In this document: positions 52,001 through 62,800 of the stretch, piece by piece
Numbering within the stretch: the stretch's first letter is position 1
Layout of the letters: every line of letters begins with the position of its first letter
From: a beta proteobacterium AAP51
GTDB lineage: Bacteria > Pseudomonadota > Gammaproteobacteria > Burkholderiales > Burkholderiaceae_C
Length of the DNA stretch: 64,000 bases
Assembly (NCBI GenBank): GCA_001295905.1
Contig: LJHT01000051.1
Location: forward strand, 1 to 64,000
Reading direction: 5' to 3'
Translations under genes and position numbers: made by a program
The notes under the pieces: model-generated
The model's database searches: none
What the model saw: only the letters and a program-made list of their open reading frames with translations
Told to the model about the DNA's origin: nothing

Positions 52001-53185
52001 ATGGCCCAACAAGACATCGTCATCGTCGCCGCCGCCCGCACGGCGGTCGGCAAGTTCGGCGGCACGCTCGCCAAGACCGCTGCGCCCGAACTGGGCGCCA
52101 CCGTGCTGAAGGCGCTGCTCGAGCGCAGCGGCCTGGCCGCCGAACAGGTGGGCGAGGTCATCCTCGGCCAGGTGCTCACCGCCGGCAGCGGCCAGAACGC
52201 GGCGCGCCAGGCCGTCATCAAGGCCGGTTTTCCCACCGGCGTGCCGGCCATGACCATCAACAAGGTCTGCGGCAGCGGCCTGAAGGCGGTGATGCTGGCG
52301 GCGCAGGCCATCCGCGACGGCGACAGCGACATCATCATCGCCGGCGGCCAGGAGAACATGAGCGCCGCGCCGCACGTGCTGCTGGGCAGCCGCGACGGGC
52401 AGCGCATGGGCGACTGGAAGATGGTCGACAGCATGATCACCGACGGCCTGTGGGACGTGTACAACCAGTACCACATGGGCATCACGGCCGAGAACGTGGC
52501 CAAGAAGTACGGCATCACGCGCGAGGCGCAAGACGCGCTGGCGCTGGGCAGCCAGCAGAAGGCTGCCGCGGCGCAGGAAGCCGGCCGCTTCAAGGACGAA
52601 ATCGTGCCCGTGAGCATTGCGCAGAAGAAGGGCGACCCCATCGTCTTCGCGGCCGACGAGTTCATCAACAAGAAGACCAGCGCCGAGGCCCTGGCCGGCC
52701 TGCGCCCCGCTTTCGACAAGGCCGGCAGCGTGACCGCCGGCAATGCCAGCGGCCTGAACGACGGCGCCGCCGCCGTGATGGTGATGACGGCCGCCAAGGC
52801 CGCCGCGCTGGGCCTGAAGCCGCTGGCGCGCATTGCCAGCTACGCCAGCGCCGGCCTCGACCCCGCGCTGATGGGCATGGGCCCGGTGCCCGCGGCGCAG
52901 AAGGCCCTGGCGCGCGCCGGCTGGAAGCCGCAAGACCTGGACCTGCTGGAGATCAACGAAGCCTTTGCCGCGCAGGCCTGCGCCGTGCATCAGGAAATGG
53001 GCTGGGACACGAGCAAGGTCAACGTCAACGGCGGGGCGATTGCCATCGGCCACCCCATCGGCGCCAGTGGCTGCCGCATCCTGGTGACGCTGCTGCACGA
53101 GATGATCAAGCGCGACGCGAAGAAGGGCATTGCCTCGCTGTGCATCGGCGGCGGCATGGGCGTGGCCCTGACCGTCGAACGCTGA
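52001..53185 (+). CDS. phaA: Acetyl-CoA C-acetyltransferase (beta-ketothiolase)
   Basis: 394 residues, preceded by GAAGGAGA. Condenses two acetyl-CoA to acetoacetyl-CoA for PHB. Active-site Cys90 in [12 protein letters not shown], the EINEAFAAQ motif, His in [17 protein letters not shown] and second Cys in [13 protein letters not shown] standard-length biosynthetic thiolase. A small hairpin lies in the gap to phaB. Confidence 0.96.
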   Translation: MAQQDIVIVAAARTAVGKFGGTLAKTAAPELGATVLKALLERSGLAAEQVGEVILGQVLTAGSGQNAARQAVIKAGFPTGVPAMTINKVCGSGLKAVMLAAQAIRDGDSDIIIAGGQENMSAAPHVLLGSRDGQRMGDWKMVDSMITDGLWDVYNQYHMGITAENVAKKYGITREAQDALALGSQQKAAAAQEAGRFKDEIVPVSIAQKKGDPIVFAADEFINKKTSAEALAGLRPAFDKAGSVTAGNASGLNDGAAAVMVMTAAKAAALGLKPLARIASYASAGLDPALMGMGPVPAAQKALARAGWKPQDLDLLEINEAFAAQACAVHQEMGWDTSKVNVNGGAIAIGHPIGASGCRILVTLLHEMIKRDAKKGIASLCIGGGMGVALTVER

Positions 53186-53195
53186 AACCCCCTGT

Positions 53196-53212
53196 TTCGC
53201 CCCCAGGGCGAA
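53196..53212 (+). other. Intercistronic hairpin between phaA and phaB
   Basis: TTCGCCC-CCA-GGGCGAA, a perfect 7-bp stem 10 nt after the phaA stop. No T-run, so it more likely sets mRNA processing or stability than termination. Confidence 0.45.
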
Positions 53213-53273
53213 CCCGATTGACCCGGGGCCGCCGCGCGGCGACCCTCACTTCACCCGTTTCAAGGAGCCAACA

Positions 53274-54011
53274 ATGAGCAAAAAAGTAGCCTACGTCACC
53301 GGCGGCATGGGCGGCATCGGTACCGCCATCTGCCAGCGCCTGGCCAAGGAGGGCTTCAAGGTCATCGCCGGCTGCGGCCCCAGCCGCGACCACGCCAAGT
53401 GGCTGGCCGAGCAGCAGGCCCTGGGCTATGAGTTCCACGCCTCCGTGGGCAACGTGGCCGACTGGCAAAGCACGGTGGACGCCTTCACGAAGGCGCGAGA
53501 GGAGCATGGCGCCATCGACGTGTTGGTGAACAACGCCGGCATCACGCGCGACCGCATGTTCCTGAAGATGACGCCGGAAGATTGGCACGCCGTCATCGAC
53601 ACCAACCTGAACAGCATGTTCAACGTCACCAAGCAGGTGGTGCCCGGCATGGTGGAGAAGGGCTGGGGCCGCATCATCCAGATCAGCAGCGTGAACGGCG
53701 AGAAGGGCCAGGCCGGGCAAACGAACTACAGCGCGGCCAAGGCCGGCATGCACGGCTTCACCATGGCGCTGGCGCAAGAGCTGGCCGCCAAGGGCGTGAC
53801 GGTGAATACCGTGAGCCCGGGCTACATCGGCACCGACATGGTCCGCGCCATCAAGCCCGAGGTGCTGGAGAAGATCGTCGCCACCATCCCGGTGAAGCGC
53901 CTGGGCATGCCCGAGGAAATCGGCTCCATCGTGGCCTGGCTGGCCAGCGAGGACTCCGGGTTCTCCACCGGCGCCGACTTCAGCTGCAACGGCGGCATGC
54001 ACATGGGTTGA
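53274..54011 (+). CDS. phaB: Acetoacetyl-CoA reductase
   Basis: 245 residues with AAGGAGCC upstream. NADPH-dependent reduction of acetoacetyl-CoA to (R)-3-hydroxybutyryl-CoA, the direct PHB monomer. SDR fold: TGGMGGIG nucleotide loop, NNAGITRD, Ser in IIQISSVNGEKGQ, Tyr152 and Lys156 in NYSAAKAG, and the C-terminal CNGGMHMG typical of PhaB. Last gene of the operon; its stop codon lies inside a perfect hairpin. Confidence 0.96.
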   Translation: MSKKVAYVTGGMGGIGTAICQRLAKEGFKVIAGCGPSRDHAKWLAEQQALGYEFHASVGNVADWQSTVDAFTKAREEHGAIDVLVNNAGITRDRMFLKMTPEDWHAVIDTNLNSMFNVTKQVVPGMVEKGWGRIIQISSVNGEKGQAGQTNYSAAKAGMHGFTMALAQELAAKGVTVNTVSPGYIGTDMVRAIKPEVLEKIVATIPVKRLGMPEEIGSIVAWLASEDSGFSTGADFSCNGGMHMG

Positions 54012-54033
54012 AGACCGGCTTGCCGGTCTTCAA
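54008..54033 (+). other. Hairpin including the phaB stop codon
   Basis: TTGAAGACCGG / CCGGTCTTCAA, 11-bp stem with loop CTTG; the TGA at 54009-54011 is inside the stem. No T-run follows. Likely an mRNA 3' stabiliser ahead of the true terminator. Confidence 0.55.
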
Positions 54034-54098
54034 CCCTTCGGGCGAACGTTCGGCACCCCCAGCCCCCTCCGGAAGGGGTTCCAGTCAGGTTGACGCAG

Positions 54099-54122
54099 AC
54101 GCCGGCAGTTGCCGGCGTTTTT
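54099..54122 (+). terminator. Rho-independent terminator of phaCAB
   Basis: ACGCCGGC / GCCGGCGT, 8-bp stem with loop AGTT, followed by five T. Lies between phaB and the convergent DUF2788 gene. Confidence 0.88.
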
Positions 54123-54137
54123 GTCTTCGCGGCGTGC

Positions 54138-54347
54138 TCAGCCCTCGATGAAAAACTTGATGACGCTCTTGGCTGCGAAGCCCACCAGGCCGAAGCCCAG
54201 GGCCAGGAAGAGCACGAAGGTGCCGAAGCGGCCGGCCTTCGATTCACGCGCGAGCTGCCAGATGATGAAGGCCATGTAGGCCATGAAGGCGCCCACCCCG
54301 AAGGTGAGGCCGAACTGGGCGATCTGCTCTTCGGTGTAGCCGAACAT
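54138..54347 (-). CDS. DUF2788 small membrane protein
   Basis: 69 residues with two membrane helices: FGLTFGVGAFMAYMAFIIWQLA, the basic ARESKAGRFG turn, and TFVLFLALGFGLVGFAAKSVI. Matches the DUF2788 family in size and layout. Start ATG 54347 overlaps the stop of the DUF2189 gene (TGATG). Function unknown. Last gene of the map-glnD-mnmH run. Confidence 0.9.
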   Translation of the reverse strand: MFGYTEEQIAQFGLTFGVGAFMAYMAFIIWQLARESKAGRFGTFVLFLALGFGLVGFAAKSVIKFFIEG

Positions 54348-55183
54348 CAGCGCGTGCCTGCTTCACCGGTGGGGGCGGGCAGCACCAGATCGCGGTAGGC
54401 GTGCCAGCTGGCATGGGCCAGCCAGGGCACCACCAGCACCAGGCCCAGCATGAAGGTGGCCATGCCGATGAGCGTGAGCGTGAGGATGAGCGTGGCCCAG
54501 AGCGCCATCGCGGCCGGGCTGGCCAGCGCCGCGGCCACGCTGGTGCGCACGGCCTGCAACACGCTGTGCGGGCGGTCCAGCAGCAGCGGAATGGCCACCA
54601 CCGAGCTGGCGAACATCGGCGCGGCCAGCACGCTGCCCAGCAGCAGCCAGGCCTCGAACAGCAGGCTCTGTTCGTTGAGCACCACCACGCGCAGGAAGTC
54701 GGCCGGGCTGTTGACCGGCGCGGCCGCGAAGCCGGTGATGAGCGAGGCCGAGGTCAGCACCCAGCCCGTGCCGGCCAGCGCCAGCAGGCCGCCGAACAAC
54801 ACCAGCCGGTGGTCTTTCGGCCGCCAGGCCGCCAGCGCCGTGCCCAGCGTGGCCGGGCGCCCGAGCTCCAGCGCGCGGCTGACGGCATACAGGCCCGTGG
54901 CCACCACCGGGGCCACCAGCAGAAAGCCGCTGAAGCTGCCCGCCAGAGCCCAGAAGCGCTGGCCGGCCGCCGCCATCAGCAAGGCGCCGAACAAGGCGGC
55001 TGCCAGGCCGTGCACCAGCCCAGGCCAGGGGCAGCGCATGAGGTCGGCCCAGCCCAGGGCCAGCCAATGCCAGGGGCGGCCCGCCGGCACGGCCTTCACC
55101 TGCAGGCGGGTGCCGTCAGCCGTGGCCGCGGCCAGGGCCCCAGGTCCCGGGGCGCCGGGCGGCGGTGTTTCAGGCAGCGGCAT
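54347..55183 (-). CDS. DUF2189 multi-helix membrane protein
   Basis: 278 residues. After a Pro/Ala-rich cytoplasmic N terminus come six or so membrane helices, including LVHGLAAALFGALLMAAAGQ, GFLLVAPVVATGLYAVSRALE, and FMLGLVLVVPWLAHASWHAYRDLV at the end. The HASWHAYRDL tail and overall layout match DUF2189 (BPSS1780-like). Function unknown. Its ATG lies 14 bp inside the mnmH coding end, and its stop overlaps the DUF2788 start. Confidence 0.87.
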   Translation of the reverse strand: MPLPETPPPGAPGPGALAAATADGTRLQVKAVPAGRPWHWLALGWADLMRCPWPGLVHGLAAALFGALLMAAAGQRFWALAGSFSGFLLVAPVVATGLYAVSRALELGRPATLGTALAAWRPKDHRLVLFGGLLALAGTGWVLTSASLITGFAAAPVNSPADFLRVVVLNEQSLLFEAWLLLGSVLAAPMFASSVVAIPLLLDRPHSVLQAVRTSVAAALASPAAMALWATLILTLTLIGMATFMLGLVLVVPWLAHASWHAYRDLVLPAPTGEAGTR

Positions 55184-56252
55184 GGCCGGTCTCCCCGATC
55201 AGCTGTTGGGCGGCCGCCTGCAAGGTGGACGGCTCGCCGTCGGGCAAGGCCACGGTGCGCGCCTGGCCGTAGTGCGCGAAGTTGCGCTGCATCGAACGTT
55301 CGTAGACGGGGTCGTAGTGCAGCGTCAGCAGCTCTTCCACCACGCCGGCCAGCTCCACGGGCTGGCCCGAACGGGCCCGCGCCTGCCAGCCGGCCACCAC
55401 GGCCGCACCGCGCAGCTCGCGCAGGGCGGCCAGGCGGCCGCAGAAGCTTTCGATGTCGCTGACGAAGTGCGCGTAGTCCTGCAGCAGGAACTGCACGCGC
55501 GCGGCCAGCGGCATCTGCACCTGCAGGCAGGGGGCCTGGCGCACCGCGTCCATCAGCTGTTCGGGCAGGCGCAAGCGGCCGATGGTGCGGCTTTCGCCTT
55601 CCACGAACACCGGACGCGCCGCATCGAAGGCGCGCAGCGCCCGCCACACGCTGGTTTCGAAAGACTTCTGCGAAGGCTGCGGGCGGCCCGGCTCGGGGCC
55701 CAGCACGCTGCCGCGGTGGCTGGCCAGGGCTTCCAGGTCGAGCACCTGCGCGCCTTGTTCTGCCAGCGCCTGCAGCAGCCGGCTCTTGGCACTGCCGGTG
55801 CGGCCGCAGAGCACGTGGAACTGCAGCTGGGCCGGCAAGGTGGCCAGCTCGGCCAGCACGGCACGGCGGAACTCGCGGTAGCCGCCTTCCAGCACCTGCA
55901 CCTGGAAGCCGATCTCGCCCAGCACCTGCGCCAAGGAGCCCGAACGCTGCCCGCCGCGCCAGCAGTACACCAGCGGCTTCCAGCTGCGCGGCAGGGCTGC
56001 GCCATGGGTCTCGATGTGCTGCGCGATGTTGCGCGCCGCCATCACCGCGCCGCGCTTGCGCGCGTCGAAGGGCGACACCTGCTTGTACTGGGTGCCGATG
56101 TCGGCGCGCTGCGCGTCGTTCAGCACCGGCCAGTTCACCGCGCCGGGCAGGCGGTCTTCGGCGAACTCGCTCTCGCTGCGCGCGTCGATGACGGCATGGA
56201 ACTCGGCCAGGCGGGCGATGGCGTCGGTGGCCGCGATGCGGTGCACGCCCAT
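55170..56252 (-). CDS. mnmH: tRNA 2-selenouridine synthase
   Basis: 360 residues from ATG 56252. Replaces sulfur with selenium (via a geranylated intermediate) at the wobble uridine of some tRNAs. The rhodanese-like domain carries Cys97 in YCWRGGQRSGS, at the same position number I recall for the E. coli enzyme. A P-loop domain follows with GRTGSAKSRLL, PSQKSFETSVWRAL and VFVEGESRTIGRL. Requires selenophosphate from SelD, which is not encoded in the window. 7 bp after glnD. Confidence 0.93.
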   Translation of the reverse strand: MGVHRIAATDAIARLAEFHAVIDARSESEFAEDRLPGAVNWPVLNDAQRADIGTQYKQVSPFDARKRGAVMAARNIAQHIETHGAALPRSWKPLVYCWRGGQRSGSLAQVLGEIGFQVQVLEGGYREFRRAVLAELATLPAQLQFHVLCGRTGSAKSRLLQALAEQGAQVLDLEALASHRGSVLGPEPGRPQPSQKSFETSVWRALRAFDAARPVFVEGESRTIGRLRLPEQLMDAVRQAPCLQVQMPLAARVQFLLQDYAHFVSDIESFCGRLAALRELRGAAVVAGWQARARSGQPVELAGVVEELLTLHYDPVYERSMQRNFAHYGQARTVALPDGEPSTLQAAAQQLIGETGHAAA

Positions 56253-56259
56253 CGCCGGC

Positions 56260-58887
56260 TCAGGGGCCCGAGGCTGCGACGGCGTCGAGCAATTCGGTCT
56301 CGATGCGCAGCTGCGCCTTGCTCTTCTGCAGTTCGGGGCCGTCGACGAGGAAGGTGTCTTCCACACGCTCACCCAGCGTCGTGATCTTGGCCAGCTGCAG
56401 GTTCACGTGGTTGCGGCCCAGCACGCGCGCGATGGCGTAGAGCAGGCCCGAGCGGTCGCTGGCCGAGACGGTGAGCAGCCAGCGCTGCGCCCGCTCGTCA
56501 GGCGCCAGCGACACCCGCGGCGTGACGGGAAAACTGCGCACGCGGCGCGACACCCGCCCGCTGCGCGGCTCGGGCAAGGGGCCGTCGCTGGCCAGCGCCT
56601 GCACCATCTGCGTTTCCACCAGCGAGATCAGGTCGCGGTACTTCAGGTCCTGGTCGGTGCCGGCGTCGCTCCAGTGCTGGGTGGCCACCACCTGGAAGGT
56701 GTCGAGCGCGTAGCCGGTGCGCGTGGTGTGCACCTTGGCATCGAGGATGCTGAAGCCGGCGTTGTCGAAGTAGCCGCAGATGCGCGCGAAGAGGTCGGGG
56801 CGGTCGGGCGAATACACCAGCACCTGCAGCCCGTCGCCCACCGAGCTGGGGCGTGCGTTGACGATGGCCGTGGTGCCGTTGACGTGGCGCCACAGGCTGC
56901 GCGCGTGCCAGGCGATGTCGGCGGCGTCGTGGCGCGCGAAGTAGCTCACCTCCAGCGTCTGCCACAGCGGTTCTTCGGTGCCGGGCAGGGCGCTGTGCAG
57001 GGCCAGGTTCTGCCGTGCTTCCTGCTTGCGCGCTTCGATCTCCGCGTCCAGGTTCGGCTGTGCGCCGCCCAGGGCGCGCAGCGCGTAGCGGTACAGGTCT
57101 TCCAGCAGCTTGCCCTTCCAGGCGTTCCACACCTTGGGGCTGGTGCCTCGGATGTCAGCCACCGTCAGCAGGTACAGCGCCAGCAGGCGCTGCGGCGTGC
57201 CCACCAGCTTGGCGAAGCTGCTGATGACGTCGGCGTCCGACAGGTCTTCCTTCTGCGCCACGCGGCTCATCGTGAGGTGGTGCTGCACGAGGAAGACGAT
57301 CAGCTGCGTGTCTTCGCGGCTGATGCCGTGCGCGCGGCAGAAGCGGCGCGCTTCCACGGCACCCAGGTCGCTGTGGTCGCCGCCGCGGCCCTTGGCGATG
57401 TCGTGGAAGAGGGCGGCCACGTACAGCAGCCAGGGCTTGTCCCACTGTGCGGCCAGCTGCGTGCAGAAGGGGTACTCGTGTGCGTGTTCAGGAATGAAGA
57501 AGCGGCGCACGTTGCGCACCACCATCAGGATGTGCTGGTCGACGGTGTAGACGTGGAACAGGTCGTGCTGCATGCGCCCCACGATGCGCCGGAAGGCCCA
57601 CAGGTAGCGGCCCAGCACGCTGGTCTGGTTCATCAGCCGCATGGCGTGCGTGATGCCCTGCGGCTGGCGCAGGATGTCCATGAACAGCTCGCGGTTCAGC
57701 GGGTCGCTGCGGAACTTGGCGCCCATCACGTTGCGCGCGTTGTACAGCGCCCGCAGCGTGCGTGCGCTCAGGCCCTGCAGGCCGGGCGTCTGCGCGAAGA
57801 CGAGGAAGGTCTCCAGGATGGCGTGCGGGTTCTCGGTGTACAGCTCGTCGTGCGCCACCTCCAGCATGCCGGCGCGGTCGAAGAAGCGCGCGGTGATGGG
57901 GCGCATGGGCGCATCGGCCGAGCCGTTGATGCGCTCTTCGATGTTCAGCATCAGGATCTGGTTGAGCTGCGTCACCGCCTTGGCCGCCCAGTAGTACTGG
58001 CGCATCAGCACCTCGGAGCTGCGCTGCTCTTTCGTGGCGCGGTAGCCGAAGCTCTCGGCCGTGGCGGTCTGCAGGTCGAAGACGAGGCGGTCTTCGCGCC
58101 GCCCCGCCACCAGGTGCAGTCGTGCGCGGATCAGCTTCAGCGTGGCCTCGTGCTTCATCAGCTGCCGGGCCTCGAAGGGTGTGATCAGGCCCTTGTGCGA
58201 CAGCTGCGCCCAGGTGCGGCCTAGGCCCGCGGCGCGCGCCACCCACATCACCACCTGCAGGTCGCGCAGGCCGCCGGGGCTTTCCTTGCAGTTGGGTTCC
58301 AGTGAATACGGTGTGCCTTCGTACTTCACGTGGCGCTGCTGCATTTCCAGCGTCTTCGCGCGCAGGAAGGCCTTGGGGTCCAGCGCCGCCAGGTGGGCCT
58401 GCACGAACTGCTTGAACAGCCCGCGGGCACCGCAGATGAGGCGTGATTCGAGCAGGGCCGTCTGCACGGTGACGTCACGCGCGGCCTCGGCCACGCATTC
58501 GCCGACCGTGCGCACCGAAGAGCCGATTTCCAGGCCGATGTCCCAGCAGGCGGTGAGGAAGCTGCTCACGCGGGCGGCGGTGGCTTCGTCGGGGGGCGAG
58601 GTGCCTGCCGGCAAGAGCAGCAGCACGTCGACATCCGAAAACGGAAACAGCTCGCCGCGGCCATAGCCGCCCACGGCCACCAGCGCAGCGTCGGCCGGCA
58701 GGCCGGCCTGTTGCCACAGCTCGGCCAGCGTGGCGTCGACATGGCGCGCCAGCACGCGCACCAGGGTGGTGGCGGCCGCATGGGTGGGCCGCGCCGCGCC
58801 GAAGTGCTGCAGCAGCGTGTGCTTGCCGTCGCGGAAGCGCGCGCGCAGCGCCGCCAGGCCGCCCGGGGCTTCGGCCAAGCCGGCCAC
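56260..58887 (-). CDS. glnD: [Protein-PII] uridylyltransferase/uridylyl-removing enzyme
   Basis: 875 residues from GTG 58887, 5 bp after the map stop; no Shine-Dalgarno, so the start is an estimate. It adds or removes UMP on PII protein in response to glutamine, controlling nitrogen assimilation. Nucleotidyltransferase site [15 protein letters not shown] with the DxD pair; the conserved [14 protein letters not shown] domain [19 protein letters not shown]; two C-terminal ACT domains ([19 protein letters not shown] and [19 protein letters not shown]). All domains are intact. Confidence 0.95.
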   Translation of the reverse strand: MAGLAEAPGGLAALRARFRDGKHTLLQHFGAARPTHAAATTLVRVLARHVDATLAELWQQAGLPADAALVAVGGYGRGELFPFSDVDVLLLLPAGTSPPDEATAARVSSFLTACWDIGLEIGSSVRTVGECVAEAARDVTVQTALLESRLICGARGLFKQFVQAHLAALDPKAFLRAKTLEMQQRHVKYEGTPYSLEPNCKESPGGLRDLQVVMWVARAAGLGRTWAQLSHKGLITPFEARQLMKHEATLKLIRARLHLVAGRREDRLVFDLQTATAESFGYRATKEQRSSEVLMRQYYWAAKAVTQLNQILMLNIEERINGSADAPMRPITARFFDRAGMLEVAHDELYTENPHAILETFLVFAQTPGLQGLSARTLRALYNARNVMGAKFRSDPLNRELFMDILRQPQGITHAMRLMNQTSVLGRYLWAFRRIVGRMQHDLFHVYTVDQHILMVVRNVRRFFIPEHAHEYPFCTQLAAQWDKPWLLYVAALFHDIAKGRGGDHSDLGAVEARRFCRAHGISREDTQLIVFLVQHHLTMSRVAQKEDLSDADVISSFAKLVGTPQRLLALYLLTVADIRGTSPKVWNAWKGKLLEDLYRYALRALGGAQPNLDAEIEARKQEARQNLALHSALPGTEEPLWQTLEVSYFARHDAADIAWHARSLWRHVNGTTAIVNARPSSVGDGLQVLVYSPDRPDLFARICGYFDNAGFSILDAKVHTTRTGYALDTFQVVATQHWSDAGTDQDLKYRDLISLVETQMVQALASDGPLPEPRSGRVSRRVRSFPVTPRVSLAPDERAQRWLLTVSASDRSGLLYAIARVLGRNHVNLQLAKITTLGERVEDTFLVDGPELQKSKAQLRIETELLDAVAASGP

Positions 58888-58892
58888 GGCGT

Positions 58893-59774
58893 TCAGGAGG
58901 TGGCCAGGGCCGTCGGCGCCATGCAGGCCGCCGGCACCAGCGACGAGCCATAGCCCTGCGTGGCGAACGCCGGCGGGGCCGGGCTGCCGGCGCTGACGGT
59001 GAGCACCTCGTAGCCGGTGTCGGTGACGAGCACGGTGTGCTCCCACTGCGCCGAGAGGCTGCGGTCGCGCGTGACGATGGTCCAGCCGTCGTACGGGCGG
59101 TTGCCCTTGCGGTCTTCCTTGATGTCGCGCTTGCCGGCGTTGATCATGGGCTCGATGGTGAAGATCATGCCCGGCACCAGCTCTTCCAGCGTGCCCGGGC
59201 GGCCGTAGTGCAGCACCTGCGGTTCTTCATGGAACCGCTTGCCCACGCCATGGCCGCAGAACTCGCGCACCACGGTGAAGCCGGCGGTCTCGGCAAAGGT
59301 CTGGATGGCGTGGCCGATGTCGCCCAGGCGCGCGCCGGGCTTCACCTTCACGATGCCCTTCCACATGGCCTCGAAGGTGATCTGGCACAGCCGCCTGGCG
59401 GCGATGCTGCCTTCGCCCACCACGTACATGCGGCTGTTGTCGCCGTGCCAGCCGTTCTTGATGACGGTGACGTCGACGTTGATGATGTCGCCGTGGCGCA
59501 GCGGCCGGTCGTCGGGGATGCCGTGGCACACCACGTCGTTCAGGCTGGTGCACAGCGATGCCGGGTAGGCCGGGTAGCCGGGCGGCTGGTAACCCAGCGT
59601 GGCCGGGATGCCGCCTTGCACGTTCACCATGTGCTCGTGCGCCAGGCGGTCGATCTCTTTGGTGGTGACACCGGGCTGGATGTGCGGCGTCAGCATGTCC
59701 AGCACTTCGCTGGCAAGCCTGCCGGCCAGGCGCATGCCTTCGATGTCGGCGGCTGATTTGAGGGTGATGGCCAT
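58893..59774 (-). CDS. map: Type I methionine aminopeptidase
   Basis: 293 residues. Removes the initiator Met. Pita-bread fold: HEHMVN-type [49 protein letters not shown] (Asp ligands), [20 protein letters not shown] (His), TIEPMINAG and the Glu in [18 protein letters not shown]. About 25 residues longer than E. coli Map at the C terminus. The -10-like GATAAT sits 6 nt before the ATG with no Shine-Dalgarno. Confidence 0.95.
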   Translation of the reverse strand: MAITLKSAADIEGMRLAGRLASEVLDMLTPHIQPGVTTKEIDRLAHEHMVNVQGGIPATLGYQPPGYPAYPASLCTSLNDVVCHGIPDDRPLRHGDIINVDVTVIKNGWHGDNSRMYVVGEGSIAARRLCQITFEAMWKGIVKVKPGARLGDIGHAIQTFAETAGFTVVREFCGHGVGKRFHEEPQVLHYGRPGTLEELVPGMIFTIEPMINAGKRDIKEDRKGNRPYDGWTIVTRDRSLSAQWEHTVLVTDTGYEVLTVSAGSPAPPAFATQGYGSSLVPAACMAPTALATS

Positions 59775-59780
59775 CCGGCG

Positions 59781-59786
59781 ATTATC
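59781..59786 (-). promoter_or_regulatory. Possible -10 element of leaderless map transcript
   Basis: GATAAT-CGCCGG-ATG on the minus strand: the hexamer ends 6 nt before the map start. On the plus strand, TAAAAT (59799-59804) is a possible -10 for purL. Confidence 0.4.
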
Positions 59787-59842
59787 CCACCGGCCCCCTA
59801 AAATCGTTGTTTTCCCCTGACCTCCGGTTTCACCGGGCCCGC

Positions 59843-62800
59843 ATGACCGCCACGCCGCTTCATCTGATGCACTTCGAGGGCGGCACCGCGCTCTCGGCCT
59901 TTCGCGCCCAGGCCCTGCTGGCGCGCCTGCAGGCGGCCTGCCCGCGCATCACGGGCGTGGCCGCGCGCCACGTGCACTGGGCCGGCTTCGACGCCGCCCC
60001 CGCGCCGGCCGAGGTGGACAAGCTGGCGGCCCTGCTGACTTATGGCGACGCCTACGGCGGCCCGGACGCCGGTCGCACCGGCGGCGAGCGCGTGGTGGTG
60101 ATGCCGCGCCTGGGTACCGTCTCGCCCTGGGCCAGCAAGGCCAGCGACATCGCTCGCAACGTCGGGCTGAGGCTGCACCGGTTGGAGCGCGTGACCGAGT
60201 TCGTGCTCACGCTGAAGGCGCCCTTGCTGGGCATGGCTTCGCCCAAGCCGCTGAACCTGGAGGAGCGCGCGGCCGTGGCCGCCGAACTTCACGACCGCAT
60301 GACCGAGAGCGTGGCCTTCGAGCGCGAGGCCGCGCGCCACCTTTTCGATGTGCAGCCGGCCGCACCGATGGCGCATGTGGACGTGCGGGGCGCCGGCCGG
60401 GCCGCTTTGGTCACGGCCAACACCGAGTTCGGCCTGGCGCTGAGCGACGACGAGATCGACTACCTGGGGGCCGCCTTCACGCAGCTGGGCCGCAACCCCA
60501 GCGACGTCGAGCTGATGATGTTCGCGCAGGCCAACAGCGAACACTGCCGCCACAAGATCTTCAACGCGAAGTTCACCATCGACGGCATCGAACAGCCGCA
60601 CTCGATGTTCGGGATGATCCGCCACACCGAGAAGACCAGCCCGCAGCACACCGTGGTGGCCTACGACGACAACGCCGCGGTGATGGAAGGTGGCCCGGCC
60701 ACGCGCTGGCTGCCGCAGGGCTTCACCAACGCGCCGGCCTACGGCCCGCGGGAAGAGACCACCCACGTGCTGATGAAGGTGGAGACGCACAACCACCCCA
60801 CCGCCATCAGCCCCTTTCCGGGCGCCAGCACGGGCGCGGGCGGCGAGATCCGCGACGAAGGCGCCGCTGGCCGTGGCGCCCGGCCCAAGGCCGGCGTGAC
60901 GGGCTTCAGTGTCAGCAACCTGCACCTGCCCGGCACCAACGAGCCGTGGGAGCAAAACCCGATCGGCAAGCCGGCGCACATTGCCAGCCCCTTGCAGATC
61001 ATGACCGAGGGCCCGCTGGGCGGCGCGGCCTTCAACAACGAGTTCGGCCGGCCCAACCTGGGCGGCTACTTCCGCGTCTTCGAGATGCCGGTGGCCGGCG
61101 TGCAGCGCGGTTACCACAAGCCCATCATGATCGCCGGCGGGCTGGGCAGCATCAGCGAGAGCCAGGTCAAGAAGCTGCCCTTCGGCGCCGGCACGTTGCT
61201 GGTGCAGCTGGGCGGGCCGGGCATGCGCATCGGCATGGGCGGTGGTGCGGCCAGCAGCATGGCCGCCGGCAGCAACACCGCCGCGCTCGATTTCGACAGC
61301 GTGCAGCGCGGCAACCCGGAAATTCAACGCCGCGCGCAGGAAGTCATCAACCACTGCTGGGCTCAGGGGGCACTCAACCCCATCGTCGCCATCCACGACG
61401 TGGGCGCCGGCGGCATCAGCAACGCCTTCCCCGAGCTGGTGGACGGCGCGGGGCAGGGCGCCACCTTCGACCTGCGCAAGGTGCCGCTGGAAGAAAGCGG
61501 CCTGGCGCCGAAGGAGATCTGGTGCAACGAGAGCCAGGAGCGCTACGTCCTGGCCATCAACCCCGAGCTGATGCCGCTCTTCGAGCAGATGGCCGCGCGC
61601 GAGCGCTGCCCTTACGCCGTGGTGGGCGTGGCCACCAGCGAACGCGAGCTGGTGCTGGAAGACGGCCCCGGCGGCGAACGTGTGATCGACATGCCCATGG
61701 ACGTGCTGCTCGGCAAGCCGCCCAAGGTGCACCGCGACGTGGCGCGCGTGGCGCGCAGCGAAGCGCCGCTGAACCTGACGGGCGTGAAGCTGGAAACCGT
61801 GGCGCTGGACGTGCTGCGCCACCCCACGGTGGCGAGCAAGCGCTTCCTCGTGACCATCGGCGACCGCACCGTCGGCGGCCTGAACCACCGCGACCCCATG
61901 GTCGGCCCCTGGCAGGTGCCGGTGGCTGATTGCGCCGTGACGCTGGCCGACTACAGCGGCTTCCGCGGCGAGGCCATGGCCATGGGCGAGCGCACGCCGC
62001 TGGCCGCGCTGGACGCCCCCGCTTCCGGCCGCATGGCCGTGGGCGAGACCGTCACCAACCTGCTGGCTGCGCCCATCGAGCTGCCGCGCGTGAAGCTCAG
62101 CGCCAACTGGATGGCCGCCTGCGGCGAGCCCGGCGAAGACGCGGCGCTCTACGACACCGTCAAGGCCGTGGGCCTGGAGCTCTGCCCGGCTTTGGGCATT
62201 GGCATCCCGGTGGGCAAGGATTCGCTGTCGATGAAGACGCGCTGGACGGAAGACGGCCAGACCAAGCAGGTGACCGCGCCGGTCTCGCTGATCGTCACCG
62301 CCTTCGCCACGCTGCCCGATGTGCGGGGCACGCTGACGCCGCAGCTGCAGCCGGGGGACACCACGCTGGTGCTGGTGGATCTCGGCCAGGGCCGCAAGCG
62401 CATGGCCGGCAGCATGCTGGCACAGGTGCTGGGCCAGTTCGGCAACGAGGTTCCTGACCTCGACGACCCGCAGCTGCTGAAGAACCTGGTCGCCGCCGTC
62501 AACGCGCTGCGCACGCAAGGCCGCCTGCTGGCTTACCACGACCGCAGCGACGGCGGCCTGTGGGCGGCGGTGTGCGAGATGGCATTCGCGGGCCACCTGG
62601 GCGTGAGCCTGAACGTCGACATCCTCGTCACCGAAGGCGACGGCATCCACGACAGCCGTGCCGAGTACGGCGATTCCAAGAACTGGGCCGGCCAGGTGAG
62701 CGAGCGCCGCAACGAGCTGATGCTCAAGGCGCTGTTCAACGAAGAGCTGGGCGTGGTGCTGCAGGTGCCGACCGCTCAGCGCAACGAGGTGATGGCCACG

